A stretch of 64,000 nucleotides of DNA from Ifrita kowaldi (GCA_013398055.1 VZRS01014304.1:248001-312000); one strand, 5' to 3'. Counted from the stretch's first letter, positions 14,050 to 25,921 are shown. Notes: generated by a model not told the origin, from the letters alone. Numbers and translations: made by a program.

Positions 14050-15400
14050 AGCGCTGCGCGGGGAGCAGGGACCACTGGGGCTCTCTCATCCCTGGGGGAA
14101 AGGCTTGACTCGAGCTAAACATTTTATCCTATTCCCTGTTTGTTTGTTTATGCATCTGGATACTTTTGCTTTTTTAACCACATGAATCGTGAGCACATCT
14201 GAACTTGATACTTTAATTGCTGTATGAATTGCCTTTGAATCGCTAAGGGAAAATCCCTGTTTTTTCCTCTAACGATGCTCTCTACATGGTCAGGATTTTG
14301 CTTTGACGTGGGGCAGGTGTGGCTGCCTGGTTTCTAAGACGCCCTTGCTCAGCCCTTTGTGATAGAAAGACCAAGGTGAATGTGTGTGGACAGATGATTA
14401 TTTTTTTTACAAGAACTCTTTCTGCTAAAATCAGAACACACTGAATTTTTTTTACTAAGTCAAAATCAGCTCAAGAAAGAAGATTTCTGTAGGTTTTGGA
14501 AGAAGACCAAACCAGTGAGAATATTATCTACTTGGCATATGGAATACAGGGCTTTGGGAGCTTCATGGTGCTGGGGGAGAGGGTCTTCATGGGGGCCCTG
14601 TCACCAGTCTTTTGAAGAATAACTTTACCCAAAACGGGAGCTCAGAGCTTGGCAACAACATTAGATGTTATTTTTAGGTGTTATATTTAAATTTGTCTCT
14701 GTTTACTGATTAAAAAAAAGGACAAAAATTAAAAAGCAGAAAATCTTAAGCATCATTGTTCAAACGACGTAGAAAGCAAAGTGTTTGCTGTTTTTCTTGT
14801 GTTTGTATTTAGGGAATAGGGGCTTGATCTTGGTTCCACTTTGGATTATAAATCACTTTAATAGAATGAAAAAACCAGCAACTCTGCTTTGCCTTGCACA
14901 CAAGTGTGATACAGCATTTGCTTTATTTAATTTTTTTGAGTTTTCCATATATGCTTTTGATTCCACTCTTAGACTTAACCGGAATCATGTTGGTTGTGTC
15001 TTGGTCACAGCTGGTTGAGCAGGGAATTATTAACCCAGCATAAGAGCTAACATGAGGATTACTGGAAAGTTCCTGGCTGTGTCAGCTTTAAGTGAACTGC
15101 GTTACTGCAAAAGCTGCAGAAAGTTCAAATTGCTTGCGATCGTGCCAGAGGACTGTCAGTGGTCTTTTGTTAGAGGCTGACCACCTCAGGCAGGGCTCAC
15201 AAAGGGAGCCTATTTTGTTTAAACCGAGCAGGGCTAGTTCTGTGCTCCAGAGTTACAGCCTAGCTACCTTCCCCTACATCAGCATTTCGGATATTAAAAC
15301 TGTTACCCATGTCTCCAAAAGCCTCTAGGAGGGAACCTGGCAGTGCTGTGACTTGGATCTTACCAGCTTTAATGGGAACTTACTGCCAAGCTCCTGTTGT
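14050..15400. other. Intronic sequence without recognised genes
   Basis: AT-leaning unique sequence. I see no gene, RNA or recognisable transposon. Confidence 0.6.
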
Positions 15401-16650
15401 CTTGTGGACTACCTCTGTTTTTACCTGAATCATAAAATTTGGTTTTGACCAGATACTGCTGGCTGACCCCTCCATATGGCTGGCTGGCACCTGGGCCATT
15501 GGTGCTGGACTGGACATCCATCTCTGCTGAGGCTGAGCCCTGCCAGGTTGATATATCACTGAAATAGAGCAGTACCCTAAAGCCTGAGCAATCTGGATGA
15601 GGCTCTGTGTCTTTTCCTAAGCAGTACAAAGCTGTGATGGAGACATCTGCAAGGACCCTTGTGTAGCTGAGGTCTGGGGAGTGGGCCTCCATGGCCATCA
15701 GTTTCCTCCTCCAGTTGCTGAGAGAGGTCCTCTCCATTGCACATCCCTCCTCTGTACAGCCCCCGTTGCTCTGAGGGATCTCAGATGTTGTGCTGCTGTA
15801 ATTCTTCTGGAGCAGAAAAGCCTGAAATATCATCAGTTGCATTGAGGAACTGAGGGTCTTCTGTGCACTGGGCCAAGCCTTTCATATCAAATCGAACAGG
15901 AGTTTGGAGTCTGGACAACTCCTGTTTCTCACGTTGTCATTTAAAGCATCCTCCACTGAGTAACTGATGTCCTTGATTCCAGTATCTGCAATACCTGGCT
16001 TTTAGACCATTTCAGGAGGAATTTGTCTAGGTTGCCAAACCCTTGGACACAGAGGAAGCAGAGATAGCAGCATAACCAGGAACTGTTCTTCACTGTCAGC
16101 TCCTTGAGAGGTTGAGATCACCCTCCAGGAAACTGTAAGATGTTGAAATCTCTTGCACTGTTGTACCTTGTGGTGGGAAATGCCTAAGTGGTGCCTGTAA
16201 GAGGCCAGTTGGAGGGCAGAGCAGTGGGCATGGGAGGGATTTCCATCAGTTCCCCAACTGCTCACACATACCAAAGCTGCACATTGCCAGCAGCTGTCCT
16301 GAGTGTGTGACCACAGCTTTCTCATGTGTTCATGGAGGATGCCAAGAGGACCAGCTGGAGAGCTGCATGCCTTGTTGCTGGTGGAGCTTGGTGCTCTGTG
16401 GCAAAGTATGCTGACAGAAGTTTTAACAGAAGAAATAACCTGGTTGGTGGTCAGCAAAAGTCATGACTTCTAGCTTTTCTTGCCTTTTCACCTCTTTTCT
16501 AGATTGATTGACCTGTGTCTTCTGCTTTAACCTGGGAGATTGCCTTCTGGGGTGATTTTTTCCGTCACTGTCAGCAGATTATGGAGGCTGAGCCTGACTT
16601 TCTGCACCTGTGCCTATGCTGACTTTGATGGATGCATGAATTTGTCACTC
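15400..16650 (-). pseudogene. Possible decayed retrocopy (unidentified protein), - strand
   Basis: Read on the - strand, several consecutive segments look protein-like but need frame changes and contain stops. First comes a lysine/glutamine-rich stretch (about 16640-16440), then a segment with PRQIPPEMV, a stop, and KPGIADTGIKDISYSVEDALNDN. A frame change leads to REKQELSRLQTPVRFDMKG, and another leads to the open frame at 15369-15842 containing HSPDLSYTRVLADVSITALY. No parent gene is recognised. A chance run of open frames is a real alternative, as the broken frames are short and no poly-A tail or target duplication was found. Confidence 0.25.
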
Positions 16651-17690
16651 TTCAAGCTACTCCCAGCATGGCCAGCCTCTTTCCTGCAGGACTAAACAAG
16701 GACCAGCCTTTGTCTTAGCTGAGAGGCAATGTCATCTATGTACAGAAGCTGTAGATAGCCCAGGGCTAACTGTATGCTCTCATAGCTCTGCTGCCCTCAG
16801 AGCAAGAGGCTGCATTTTCAGAAAGGAATTTGTTGCTCTCATGGAGAGAAGCATTGCCAGTCCTACCACAGTAACGTGTCCTGCCCACTCCCAGAGGTCC
16901 CTTTTGCTTAGTCTGGGGGGCTGTGAACACACAGCCTTAACTGGATGTCATGTCTGGAAGTGAGATCTGGTTTCTTGTCCCTTTACTGATGCAATTTTTC
17001 TGACAAAGCTTATTTTCATTAGCCAATGTATAGGCATTCATAAATGATTTCTAGAAAAAGTCCTCAGATCCAGTGGCTTCACAGCTTAATTTTTTTTCTC
17101 TGATGGTAGCATGACAGAGACACAAGTATTATCAAGTATTTGGTGGCTGGACCTCTGAGAGGTCTATAAATAGACTTACATTGCTACATTTTTCAAGTTT
17201 ATTGTGTGCTTGTATGTGACTATATCTCAATATATCATTGCAACTATTTCTGAGGTAAAAATATTGAGGGATCCACTGTTTTTCCGGCATTTAACCCCTA
17301 AATAGTGGCAGTAGCATGAAACAAGGTCTTGTATTAGTTTGACCCTTTCAGCAGCTTTCTGAAGCAGCAGATCCTGGTGAGTCAGAGGCACAGATATGCA
17401 GGTTTATGTGGATTCTTTCAGAAACAGAGGTGTTTCCCCGACTCCTTTAGTTGTTGTAGGGTTCGTTTTTTTTTTTCCAAACATCTCTGTCTCCAATACG
17501 TACGTGCTGCTTCTAGAAGAGGAGGCTCAGTACAGGAGTTGAACTCTTGGCAAGTCAAAGGCTACCCCGCAGCCCTGTATTCTACTCAGGCATGTCTAAC
17601 ATAAAATTATCTCCTTTCTTTAAACTGTTGTGTGTTGTATAACATAGCATTGTTATTGGATAACACTGAAGTCCTCTTTCTTGTGTGTGT
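16650..17690. other. Intronic sequence without recognised genes
   Basis: The first few hundred bases may extend the putative retrocopy on the - strand, but the frames there are too broken to support a call. The rest is AT-rich unique sequence. Confidence 0.5.
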
Positions 17691-17692
17691 AC

Positions 17693-18290
17693 CTACACGT
17701 GTGGAGAACAGCACTGCGGTGAAAGGGAACAATTCCCACAACGCGTTGTTCGGGCTGTCAGCTGCCGATGCAGGCGTTGTTGGGGGTGTGTGTAGCCTTT
17801 GCATCCCTCAGAATCAATAGCAACAGCTGCTAAGGCTTTTGCGCCGGCTCTGATTGCAAAACCACTCTCTGCATGTTTCTCCCCGTGCCCACCCGCCACC
17901 CCGCAGCAGGCTGCGTGCGAGCTCTGGGTAGCGTGACCCTTTGTACGGGATGAGTCTCCAAAATCCTCATTTTGCGCTCCAGCATCTGCCACTGATTTAC
18001 CGCGATTTTAGCTGTGCCCGTAACCTATGTGTATTCATTTCCCTGTGAAAGTAGTTAACAGGTCAGAAGTCAGAGCAGAAAATGAGCTCGCTGGAGCCTA
18101 GGTGGGTGCAAATCCTCACTGAAAGGGAAAACAGGGCGGCCACACGGCTACAAACCATCCCGCGGGAATGCAGAGCACTTAGGGGGGCTGAGTTAATGTG
18201 CCTCTGAGTTGGCACCGGGTTAGAACTGCACTGGGAATATTGAAGAGTCTCTTTTATCGTATTCCCGGTGAGGTAATTCTTACGGAATAA
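17693..18290. promoter_or_regulatory. CpG-enriched intronic segment
   Basis: About 28 CpG dinucleotides occur across roughly 600 bases, several-fold above neighbouring intron, with runs such as CAACGCGTTGTTCGG and ACCGCGAT. The enrichment suggests a region kept from methylation, hence a candidate enhancer or weak promoter. No TATA box, strong donor or convincing ORF accompanies it. It may also just be a slowly decaying GC patch. Confidence 0.3.
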
Positions 18291-18350
18291 CATCAAATTA
18301 TTGATGAAAGGGAATTCTTATGGAGCAGCATCAAATCATTGATGAAAGGG
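18275..18350. repeat. 38-bp tandem duplication (2 copies)
   Basis: Two adjacent 38-bp units, 18275-18312 and 18313-18350, share 33 of 38 bases. Both start AATTCTTA and end ATTGATGAAAGGG. An old local duplication rather than a transposon. Confidence 0.9.
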
Positions 18351-20150
18351 AAGCCCTTTATTTGCTTATTCTAGAGAGAGATGGCAATATAGTACAGGAA
18401 ATGCTGTGTAAATGCGAGTAGCAAGAAATGGTTGCATTTGATATTCTTGATGGAGATATGGCAGAGACTTGGCAGATAAAGACTGACAAATACTAAAAAA
18501 TCGTTATTGTGGATTGAAATAAAATGCAAATGTGCAGAGGTGTGTAATCTTCTCCTTATCTGTCCCTATACAATGCATCTTTATAAATTTACAAACTCAT
18601 GAGACACCAAAACCTTTAGATCCCAGAATACCCGTGTTTTACTCAAATGATGCTTGTGGCAGGTTGGTCTGGCGTTTTTTATTCTTCTTGTTCTCTCTGT
18701 TATTTTCTTCCTTCTCAGCAGCAATCTTTTGGCTAGCTATAATGTAAAATTCCTAATTCTTTTTTGAAAACTCATGTTTGCCAAAACGGTAACCTCATAG
18801 ATTATTCTCTTGTCACTAAGGCTTTTAACCACAGTTTTGGCAGAGCCTTAAAACATGCCCTTTCTCAAGAAAGAGTTGTCTGGGCTAGAAAATCATTGGC
18901 ATTAAAAAGAGGTTGTCATAGTGATTGAAACCTCCTCATAGACATTCCTTAGGAAAAGTAGGCTGCAAGATGCACCTTTGTAGTCCCTTTTTTAAGTAAG
19001 GGACCCTTTAAATGAAGAGCCTATTTCATTGTCTAAATGCAGATTTCTGTCACTTGTAAAACAATAGGACTCTGGAGTGCTGTTTGTGTATCAATGCTTC
19101 TTTTAATTACTTTCTACAAGAAATGACTCAATGGGAATTAAGTTCCAATTTCTTGCTATTGCAAGGCACCAGGTTTTTAGGTCTAAACCAGGATCACAGC
19201 TTGGTTCCCTAGATTAATAGGAAAAAATTCAAGGAAGACACTCAAACTGAGCCCTGAATGACCAGCTCTGAGCAGGCTTGAAAAGCACAGCCTGGGAAAT
19301 CCTTCCTTGTAGGAGTTTGGTCTTTTGCCTGAAAAGAACTAAACAAGGTCAGGAATTAACTGTTACCTCTGGAGCAGGCAGATCCAAAGGTGTCATCAGT
19401 GTGTTTGGCTCTGGACAGAACTATCCAGATACAAAAGAGAATTGAGAACATGAACAAATCAGTTTCATGCTAAATCTAGAAATACAGTACTGAAACAGTA
19501 TGGTGGGGTTTTTTTTATAGAGAGATGTAATTATTTATTTGAGTCACTGCTATATCTGTGCTGTATTTCTCAATAAGACTAGAATAAGATGAGGAGGAAC
19601 ATGTTTCGTGGATAGGATCTTTACTATATAAAGTGAACCAAAATGTATGCTGGATAATCTGGGTAAAGATTGGAAGATAATTAAGCTAGGACTAAAATAT
19701 GTGCAAGGGCTGGGGTAAGGTTGTAGAACTCTCTTGGCAATTATGTCTTTCACTGCTTGGAGTGTCTGGATGTGCTTTATTCCCTATACCTACTTTCAAT
19801 TCTTTCATAAAACATGCACATGCAAGGAATATTAATTAGATGAAAGCTAAACTTGTGGCTAGCCCAGAGCCATCTGTTAGGAACCCACTTTTTTACCTGG
19901 CTGCCCAGCAAGAAAGGTCTAATTCTGAGATATTTGGAGACAGTGGCAGAATGAGAGGTGTTGATGTGAGCTGCACTGGATTTCAATGCCTACTCCTGCA
20001 ACAAAATTAACCCCAAATTCCAATCCTGTTGGGATTAAAGAAAGAGACAAAGAAAGAGACCTTTAGGAAGATCTTGTTATTTCTGGAAGTACCCAAAGCC
20101 CTGCTGGGAATGAGGCCTAATGAGAACCTATTATTGTTCTTATTGTTGTC
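18351..20150. other. Intronic sequence without recognised genes
   Basis: AT-rich unique sequence. Nothing identified. Confidence 0.6.
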
Positions 20151-20205
20151 TCTGAAGTCAAAGGGACTTCTGCAATCGACTTGAAAGGAGCAGGACCTGG
20201 GAGCC
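20150..20205. repeat. Remnant of an ancient amniote palindromic repeat
   Basis: The sequence CTGAAGTCAAAGGGACTTCTG, followed by ATCGACTTGAAAGGAGCAGGACC, is a degenerate version of a widespread bird, turtle and crocodile repeat. In that repeat GAAGTCAATGGGA and its inverted copy TTGACTTCAATGGGAGCAGGA face each other. The family name was not assigned. Recognised from memory of the motif. Confidence 0.4.
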
Positions 20206-21196
20206 ATTTATTTTACTTTCATTCCGTGCATGAGAGTTCACCAGTTCCAAAATAGTAACTTCAGGGTTTGTGGGAATGGGAAAATCCATCTGAGGGAGAA
20301 ACAAGGGCTGTTTTTTTGTATTGCATTAGGGTGCCTGGGGAGTTGGGCAAAGCTGAAAGCTGCAGTGTAGTTTAAATCTGTCTCACCATGGGTGCATATA
20401 TGTCAGCATTTTAGTTCAAAAGTATGCTTTTGAAGCAGATCTGCTGATCATTTCTGCTTACTCCACTGCCATGTGCACTTCAATGTGCTTCATGCAGCCA
20501 CTTGGGAGTGCAGGAACTGGGCTTCTCCCAGATGAAATTTGTCCAGGGTGCTCACTTTAAACATAGCCAATTCTCAGGACAGAGCCAGGACAGGTGAGAC
20601 CAGGAACCCCTGAAATGCATGCAGAGAGGTTGTCAACCCCTGCTCTCTTTCACCTCACAGATCCTATTGCACTGCCATGTCAATATCATGTGCCTGTGCT
20701 GCCACAGCGGCCTGGAGGGGAATATGTGCACCAGCCCAAGTTTCCCTGTTGTCCATCCTTGCCTGGATGCCAGGTGGTAGCTTGGAGCAAGTCTGCAGGG
20801 TCTCCTCAGGTGAGGAAAATCCACAGGAGACAGGTTTTGTCATTTTAGCACGCAGCCATGCTTACCCCATGTCTGCCTTGCTCTTAGAGTACTGCAGCAG
20901 GTGCTGGGCTGCTGCTTTCACAGGAAAGTTTTTCTTTTCACATATGCAGCTGATTTTAAATATTTCAGAAATACTGGAATACTGAAACATGTTTAGTAAT
21001 AGATTTTTAAAGCAGCACAGCATGGTTGGACTTGGCATTACACTTGGCAAAGGGATTGCTACAGGTGAACTGATGGCTGAAACAATATTTTGAACAAATT
21101 TTTGTCTGCCCTTTCTTCTTGAAAGATCTGAAGTTCAGGAGGACCAAAATCTGGATCCAACTCATAATTCTTACGTGTTTTCTCCACATGAGAAAG
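20206..21196. other. Intronic sequence without recognised genes
   Basis: Unique intronic sequence with no identified gene or repeat. Confidence 0.6.
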
Positions 21197-21242
21197 TGCT
21201 GTAAATACTCATTCAAAAATGCTGTAAATACTCATTCAAAAA
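21197..21242. repeat. 23-bp perfect tandem duplication
   Basis: A 23-base unit beginning TGCTGTAAATACTCATTC occurs twice in direct succession (21197-21219 and 21220-21242) with no mismatch, indicating a recent slippage event. It lies about 160 bp before the CpG-rich island. Confidence 0.9.
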
Positions 21243-21508
21243 CCCCTTAGGATAATAAAGGCATTTGGCAAAATTTGCTTCAATACTCCCTTTACAATGA
21301 CTCCCACCAGCTACGGGTGTCTCTCCAGCTGCTATTTCAGCTTGGAGACTTCCCTGGTCCCCTCCTCTGGGGTTTGTTTCAGGCTGCAGCCTTTCATCCC
21401 CCGTTCCCGGCCGGCCGCGTTAGGGACCTGCGGGAGCGCTGGGTGCAGCCATTGTCCCCGAGTTACTCATCAACCGGAGGGGCCAGGGGCTCGGGGAGGG
21501 GCTGCCCC

Positions 21509-21522
21509 GTTACCGTGGTTAC
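21509..21522. promoter_or_regulatory. RFX X-box-like site
   Basis: GTTACCGTGGTTAC matches the inverted-repeat RFX consensus GTNRCC-(0-3)-RGYAAC at 11 of 12 defined half-site positions with a 2-nt spacer. RFX factors drive ciliary and some epithelial or neural genes. The site sits inside the CpG island, which strengthens it slightly. Confidence 0.4.
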
Positions 21523-21591
21523 CGGCAGCATCGCGCTCCGCTTGTAAATGCGATCTTTGACCGCAGCCACTGCACCGGAGGAATTTTCACA

Positions 21592-21620
21592 GCTCCCGGA
21601 GAAGACAAAACTCCGGGAGC
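21592..21620. repeat. 10-bp inverted repeat (hairpin)
   Basis: GCTCCCGGAG (21592-21601) and CTCCGGGAGC (21611-21620) are perfect reverse complements separated by 9 bases, inside the CpG island. Could form a cruciform or RNA hairpin. Function unknown. Confidence 0.8.
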
Positions 21621-21699
21621 CGGGATGTAAAAGGTTATCTGATACAAGGTGGATGAAGCGGAGGCTTGTTCTGTGTGAAAGCGAATCCCTCTGCCTCAC

Positions 21700-24600
21700 A
21701 GTGAGGGAAATGTTGGGAAGATTTTAAAGTTTCAGGCGTATTCCCTTGCAGCTATGGTCTTGTTAAATTTGTTTTCTCTAGCTCTGGTACAAGGGTCGTA
21801 CACAGTGGTAGGAGTTTGGCCGTTGGCCATTTGCAGAGGTATAAGGTCACTCAAAATTGTTCTTGCACTTGTGTGTTCGCAGCAAGAAAATTTTAATGAG
21901 TCTTTCATCGGTAGCAGCCAGATCGTATCTGCTCCAGGGTATCACTCATCTGGCCCCAGCAGAATTAACGCGTTGAATGCCCTGAGCTACGGGCTGAGCT
22001 CACAGAAAAGGAGCTCAGGTCTTTGTCTGCGTAGCCACAGCAACAAAACCACAGATGAACTATAAGTTTCACCAGGATCTGACAATAAACATGCTTTAGC
22101 CTGAAAGATTGCAATCACCTGCTTATAGGAGGGTATTCTCAGTCGGGGTTTTTTGCTTATCTATTTCAAATTGATGGGTCACTGAATAACCGAAATTGGG
22201 GCCAGAGCACTGGAGACATGATAATATCACTTCATTTACCATTGCACTTTGTCTAACATTCTCTGTTACATTACGTTAGTAACTGTATTTTTCAGGAGAG
22301 TTTGTACCCATAGACTATATGTATCTGTTCTGTATCACATTTTTATTTACTTGAACTGCTTAAAATCTTTAATTCAAGGCATGGATTTAACAGGGGAAGG
22401 GGCTGGTGCTGCGCTGGCTGAAAGGGAAGTGCAAGAGGTGCAGGTGCTGGGTTTGTCCCCCCTTGCTGGAACTCTGCCCTCCTCCCGTGTGCTTCAGACA
22501 CTCCAAGCTCTTCTTAGGATTTTAGAAGTCCCTTCCTTCTTCCCATACATACGAGTTCAGGTTTTCTCTGCCTCTATTCTTTCAGTGCTTAAATGGAAAA
22601 TACACTGGCACCTGTGCAGTCAATGAAAACACAAGAAATTATTGCCTGCCTAAGTTTAAAATCTGTATGATGGCTCTGAGCAGATCCTCAGCCCTTACAG
22701 TGTGAAGATGGCAGCTTGCTGCCAACAGTGGAGGTCCTGCCCCTGGGTCAGAGGACAACAAGGGGTGACAGTGGCATGCTGTGTTGGCTCCAGGTTTTAG
22801 GGACAGGGTGAACAGCTGGTCTCTTGGATGGCATCAGGAATGAAACCAAGGGAATTAATGCAGTTAAACCTGCATCCAGTTTTTTCGTAGTTCCCTCTTT
22901 GCTACTGTGGGAAGCTCCCAAAGCGAGTATGATTCAGCAGGGCCAAACAATATGAGCTTTTGAAGATGCTCTCCTTGCTCCACTTCGGGAGCTGCATTCA
23001 GAGCTTGAGGGGTGCTGTGAGGAGGGACGTCCCAAGGCAAGAGTGTGGGTGAAGGCAGTCAGGGTGGTGTAGCAGGTGGGGGCTGCCTGGTGCTGCAGGA
23101 TCACAGCCCCAAACAGAGATGATAGGCCAGATACAGTTTCATTGGGGCTTGTACTGTGGCATAAAGGGTCCTTTTTTAGTGCAGCCAAGAATTCCATTAG
23201 CCTTTTCTTTTCCCAAACAGCCTGTCTCCTATCTGCTGGCAGTACGTTTTGGTTACCTTGCATCATATAGTGTGTCTGACATGGTTTTGCTCTAAAATGC
23301 ATCTCTTTTCATTCGCTCACTTTACAGTGAATTCTGTCACTTTACCACAACCAGCTCCCACAGCCTAAAGTCATGCAGAGTGTCCTGATGATTCCATGCA
23401 TGGGGAGGTGAGCAGAATTTGGTTGCTAGTGGGACCACAGGCTGTCCAGCACAGTCTGTGTGGTGTGGGACATTAAATGTATTGAACAGATTTGAGTGGT
23501 GTGGGGTGTGAAACCTTAGAGCCTGTGAAATTGCAGTGCTACAATGACATTGTGAGGTGTTTGACTTTACAGGAAATCCTTTGCTCATTTCTTGTAATTT
23601 TTGAACATTTATCCAATTTATAAAGACAGAATTCTCCCATCTCTTCCTCCTGAATACTCCAAGAAAGCAGTTCTTCTGTTGTGTTGTAAGTGTTACAGTA
23701 CTGTCTGTCTGCACCCTCTAATCCCTATTATGTCACATCACTTTGGACTAGGAATTTGAGAACAGTTTTTCATTACTTCAGTGGAAAGAGCACCCAAAAG
23801 ATCCAAGTTTTACACCATCAAAATTAAAATAGTAGATATTAGTCACTATCACTGTTACGTTAGTAACTTTGGCTGCATTAGAAGAAATCTGTCCTATGAA
23901 AAAGCTTTTATCTGCTAGTAAAAGTATCTTCAAACTGTTTATATTCTTGCTGAATTATATGTGAATGGTCCTTCTGCTGTGAGAGGTAAATACTAGTTTA
24001 ATTGCACTTTTTGGTGAAACTCTTTTAGTTTCCCTGTAGATTACCAGCAGCTTATACCCACTCCTGCCATTACCTGTCATTGCAGAAAGCAGACTCTCCA
24101 GTGCTGACTCTCTGAATAAATTGGTCTGAGAAACTGTTGGCAAATAAACTACTGCAGTTAGATGGTTTAGAGCAGGGCTAATGAGGATAAATTTGCAGGG
24201 ATATTTTGCATGATTCAGCATGGCTGTCAACCACATTCGCTATTTCTGCCCAAAATACTAGAATGTGTGTAATTTGGTTGCAAGTGGTAAAACAGTTTTC
24301 AGGTATAAACAGGTCAATTCTGTATAGATCAGAGACACCAAAGCTTATTATAATAATTTTTAGGTCTGAAAACTCTGTATATCACTCACAAACACCTCTT
24401 TAGGCAGCGACACCCCAAATTCTTGTCTGAGTGAGCTATCTTGTCTACCCTGAGCAATTTGATTAACTTCATTCTAACTGCTTGAGTAGGAAGAGGTTTG
24501 CAAGACCAGGTCAACAGTTGGACACCCTTTCCCACGTGGTGCTAGACTTCATTGTAACAAACTCCTTGTTAGCATTTTCAGTTCATTTTTAGGAGGAAAG

Positions 24601-25590
24601 ACTGGTTTTGATAAGCAAACTGGACCCTGTTGTTTGCCCTCTTTTCATATGGATTTTTCTTGCCTGTGGACTTTGTAACATTTTTCTCTGTTGAGATCTA
24701 TTCTTTTAAGAATGGTTATTTTGGTAAGAGCTGTCGCTTGCAGAGATTTGTGTACCTAAAGTGCTGAGGTTGCTTGTACGGTGATACCATTGGATTTCCA
24801 TGTCTCGCGTATTTGTCTCCCTGTCGGATTAACCGTTCTTGCTGTGCCACCAGGAACATCTGTCAATCTTTTCTGCACTGTCTGGCAGCTTCATTAAGGA
24901 TCTCAAATGTTTGTAAACACCTTGGGGCTGGGCCTGTCTCTGACTTTTCTCTTGGTCAATGCAGTGTGTTTAGGAAGTGCTGCACCAGCGACAGTTCTAA
25001 GTAACAGACACAGATAGTATGTGAGTACTCACAAAAAGTAGAAGATTCATCATCTCAGTTTGAAGGGCTTGAGCACTGGCCTCTTTTGCAAAAGTCATTG
25101 GGATAGGTAGAACTTGGACTTCTCCAGGTCAAGGTTTTAATCTCCAGAATGTCCAGGTTCTGTTCTGTACTGCAATTTACCGTTGGAAAAGTATTTGAGG
25201 TCTTGGTAATTTTATTTATTTAAGTGGGGTTTTTGTGTGATCACTTGAGGGAATAAATGAGTTCTTTTGTGTTTCTTAATTTTATTTTATACTTGCATCA
25301 TGTGTTGTTGGACAGACCAGAGGCACAGTTTGTTCTTGGTACATGCACTTCAAGTGACGTTTCCAGTGGCGGCCTTAAGAAAAAGAAAGCAAATAAATGG
25401 AGTAGACACAATCCTTTTTTAGGGTACAACTTTAGGATACAATTCAAAGGTGTATTGATGGGATATGTCTTTTAACCAGGAGATACCTCAAGGAAAGGCT
25501 AAGACCTTCACTGCCCAGCTAGGAAGGCGGAGAGGTGGGGTTGGCAGTCACTGGGGCTTTGCCTTCAGAGTGGGTATGGAGTGGGATGCC
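21700..25590. other. Intronic sequence without recognised genes
   Basis: Unique AT-leaning sequence. Open frames of about 120 codons at 22249-22626, 22934-23302 and 23337-23714 show no recognised motif and no splice context. Treated as chance. Confidence 0.6.
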
Positions 25591-25730
25591 CCGGGCTGCG
25601 CATTGGGCAGATCTGCTGTGAAATACAAGGTCTTTCTCCTCTCCCTTTTGAAGTGCATTTTGTCCTTTTTTGGAATGCAGCTTCCTTGGGCTGAGCATAA
25701 TTCAAATAATCTGCGATTGATAGCTGTTAT
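25591..25730. repeat. 140-bp duplicated block, copy 1
   Basis: This block starts CCGGGCTGCGCATTG and ends TGATAGCTGTTAT. It recurs almost unchanged at 25922-26061 on the other side of the N gap; the only clear differences are a few bases near position 16-23 of the block. Sequence outside the blocks differs. Either a real local duplication or an assembly artefact at the gap. Confidence 0.95.
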
Positions 25731-25824
25731 TGTGGCGGTGGCCCATGTGCCTTCTGGCCCGGAGCTGATCTCCTGGGTCCGATATCCGCCCAGAGACAAT
25801 GATTGCATGGATATATTATCCATT

Positions 25825-25921
25825 NNNNNNNNNNNNNNNNNNNNNNNNNNNNNNNNNNNNNNNNNNNNNNNNNNNNNNNNNNNNNNNNNNNNNNNNNNNN
25901 NNNNNNNNNNNNNNNNNNNNN
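25825..25921. other. Assembly gap (97 N)
   Basis: A run of 97 Ns. True length is unknown because the flanks carry a repeated 140-bp block. Translated frames spanning the gap are meaningless. Confidence 1.

Larger units (their letters stand above)
21400..21690. promoter_or_regulatory. Intragenic CpG island
   Basis: About 24 CpGs occur in roughly 290 bases, 17 of them in the first 160, against an almost CpG-free background. The segment includes GGCCGGCCGCG, TCGCGCTCCG and a near-consensus RFX X-box (21509-21522), and ends in a hairpin (21592-21620). It is the strongest CpG-island-like patch in the window. This fits an alternative internal promoter, an enhancer or a noncoding-transcript start in the CELSR1 intron. 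No TATA box is evident and no coding exon could be assigned to it. Confidence 0.55.
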
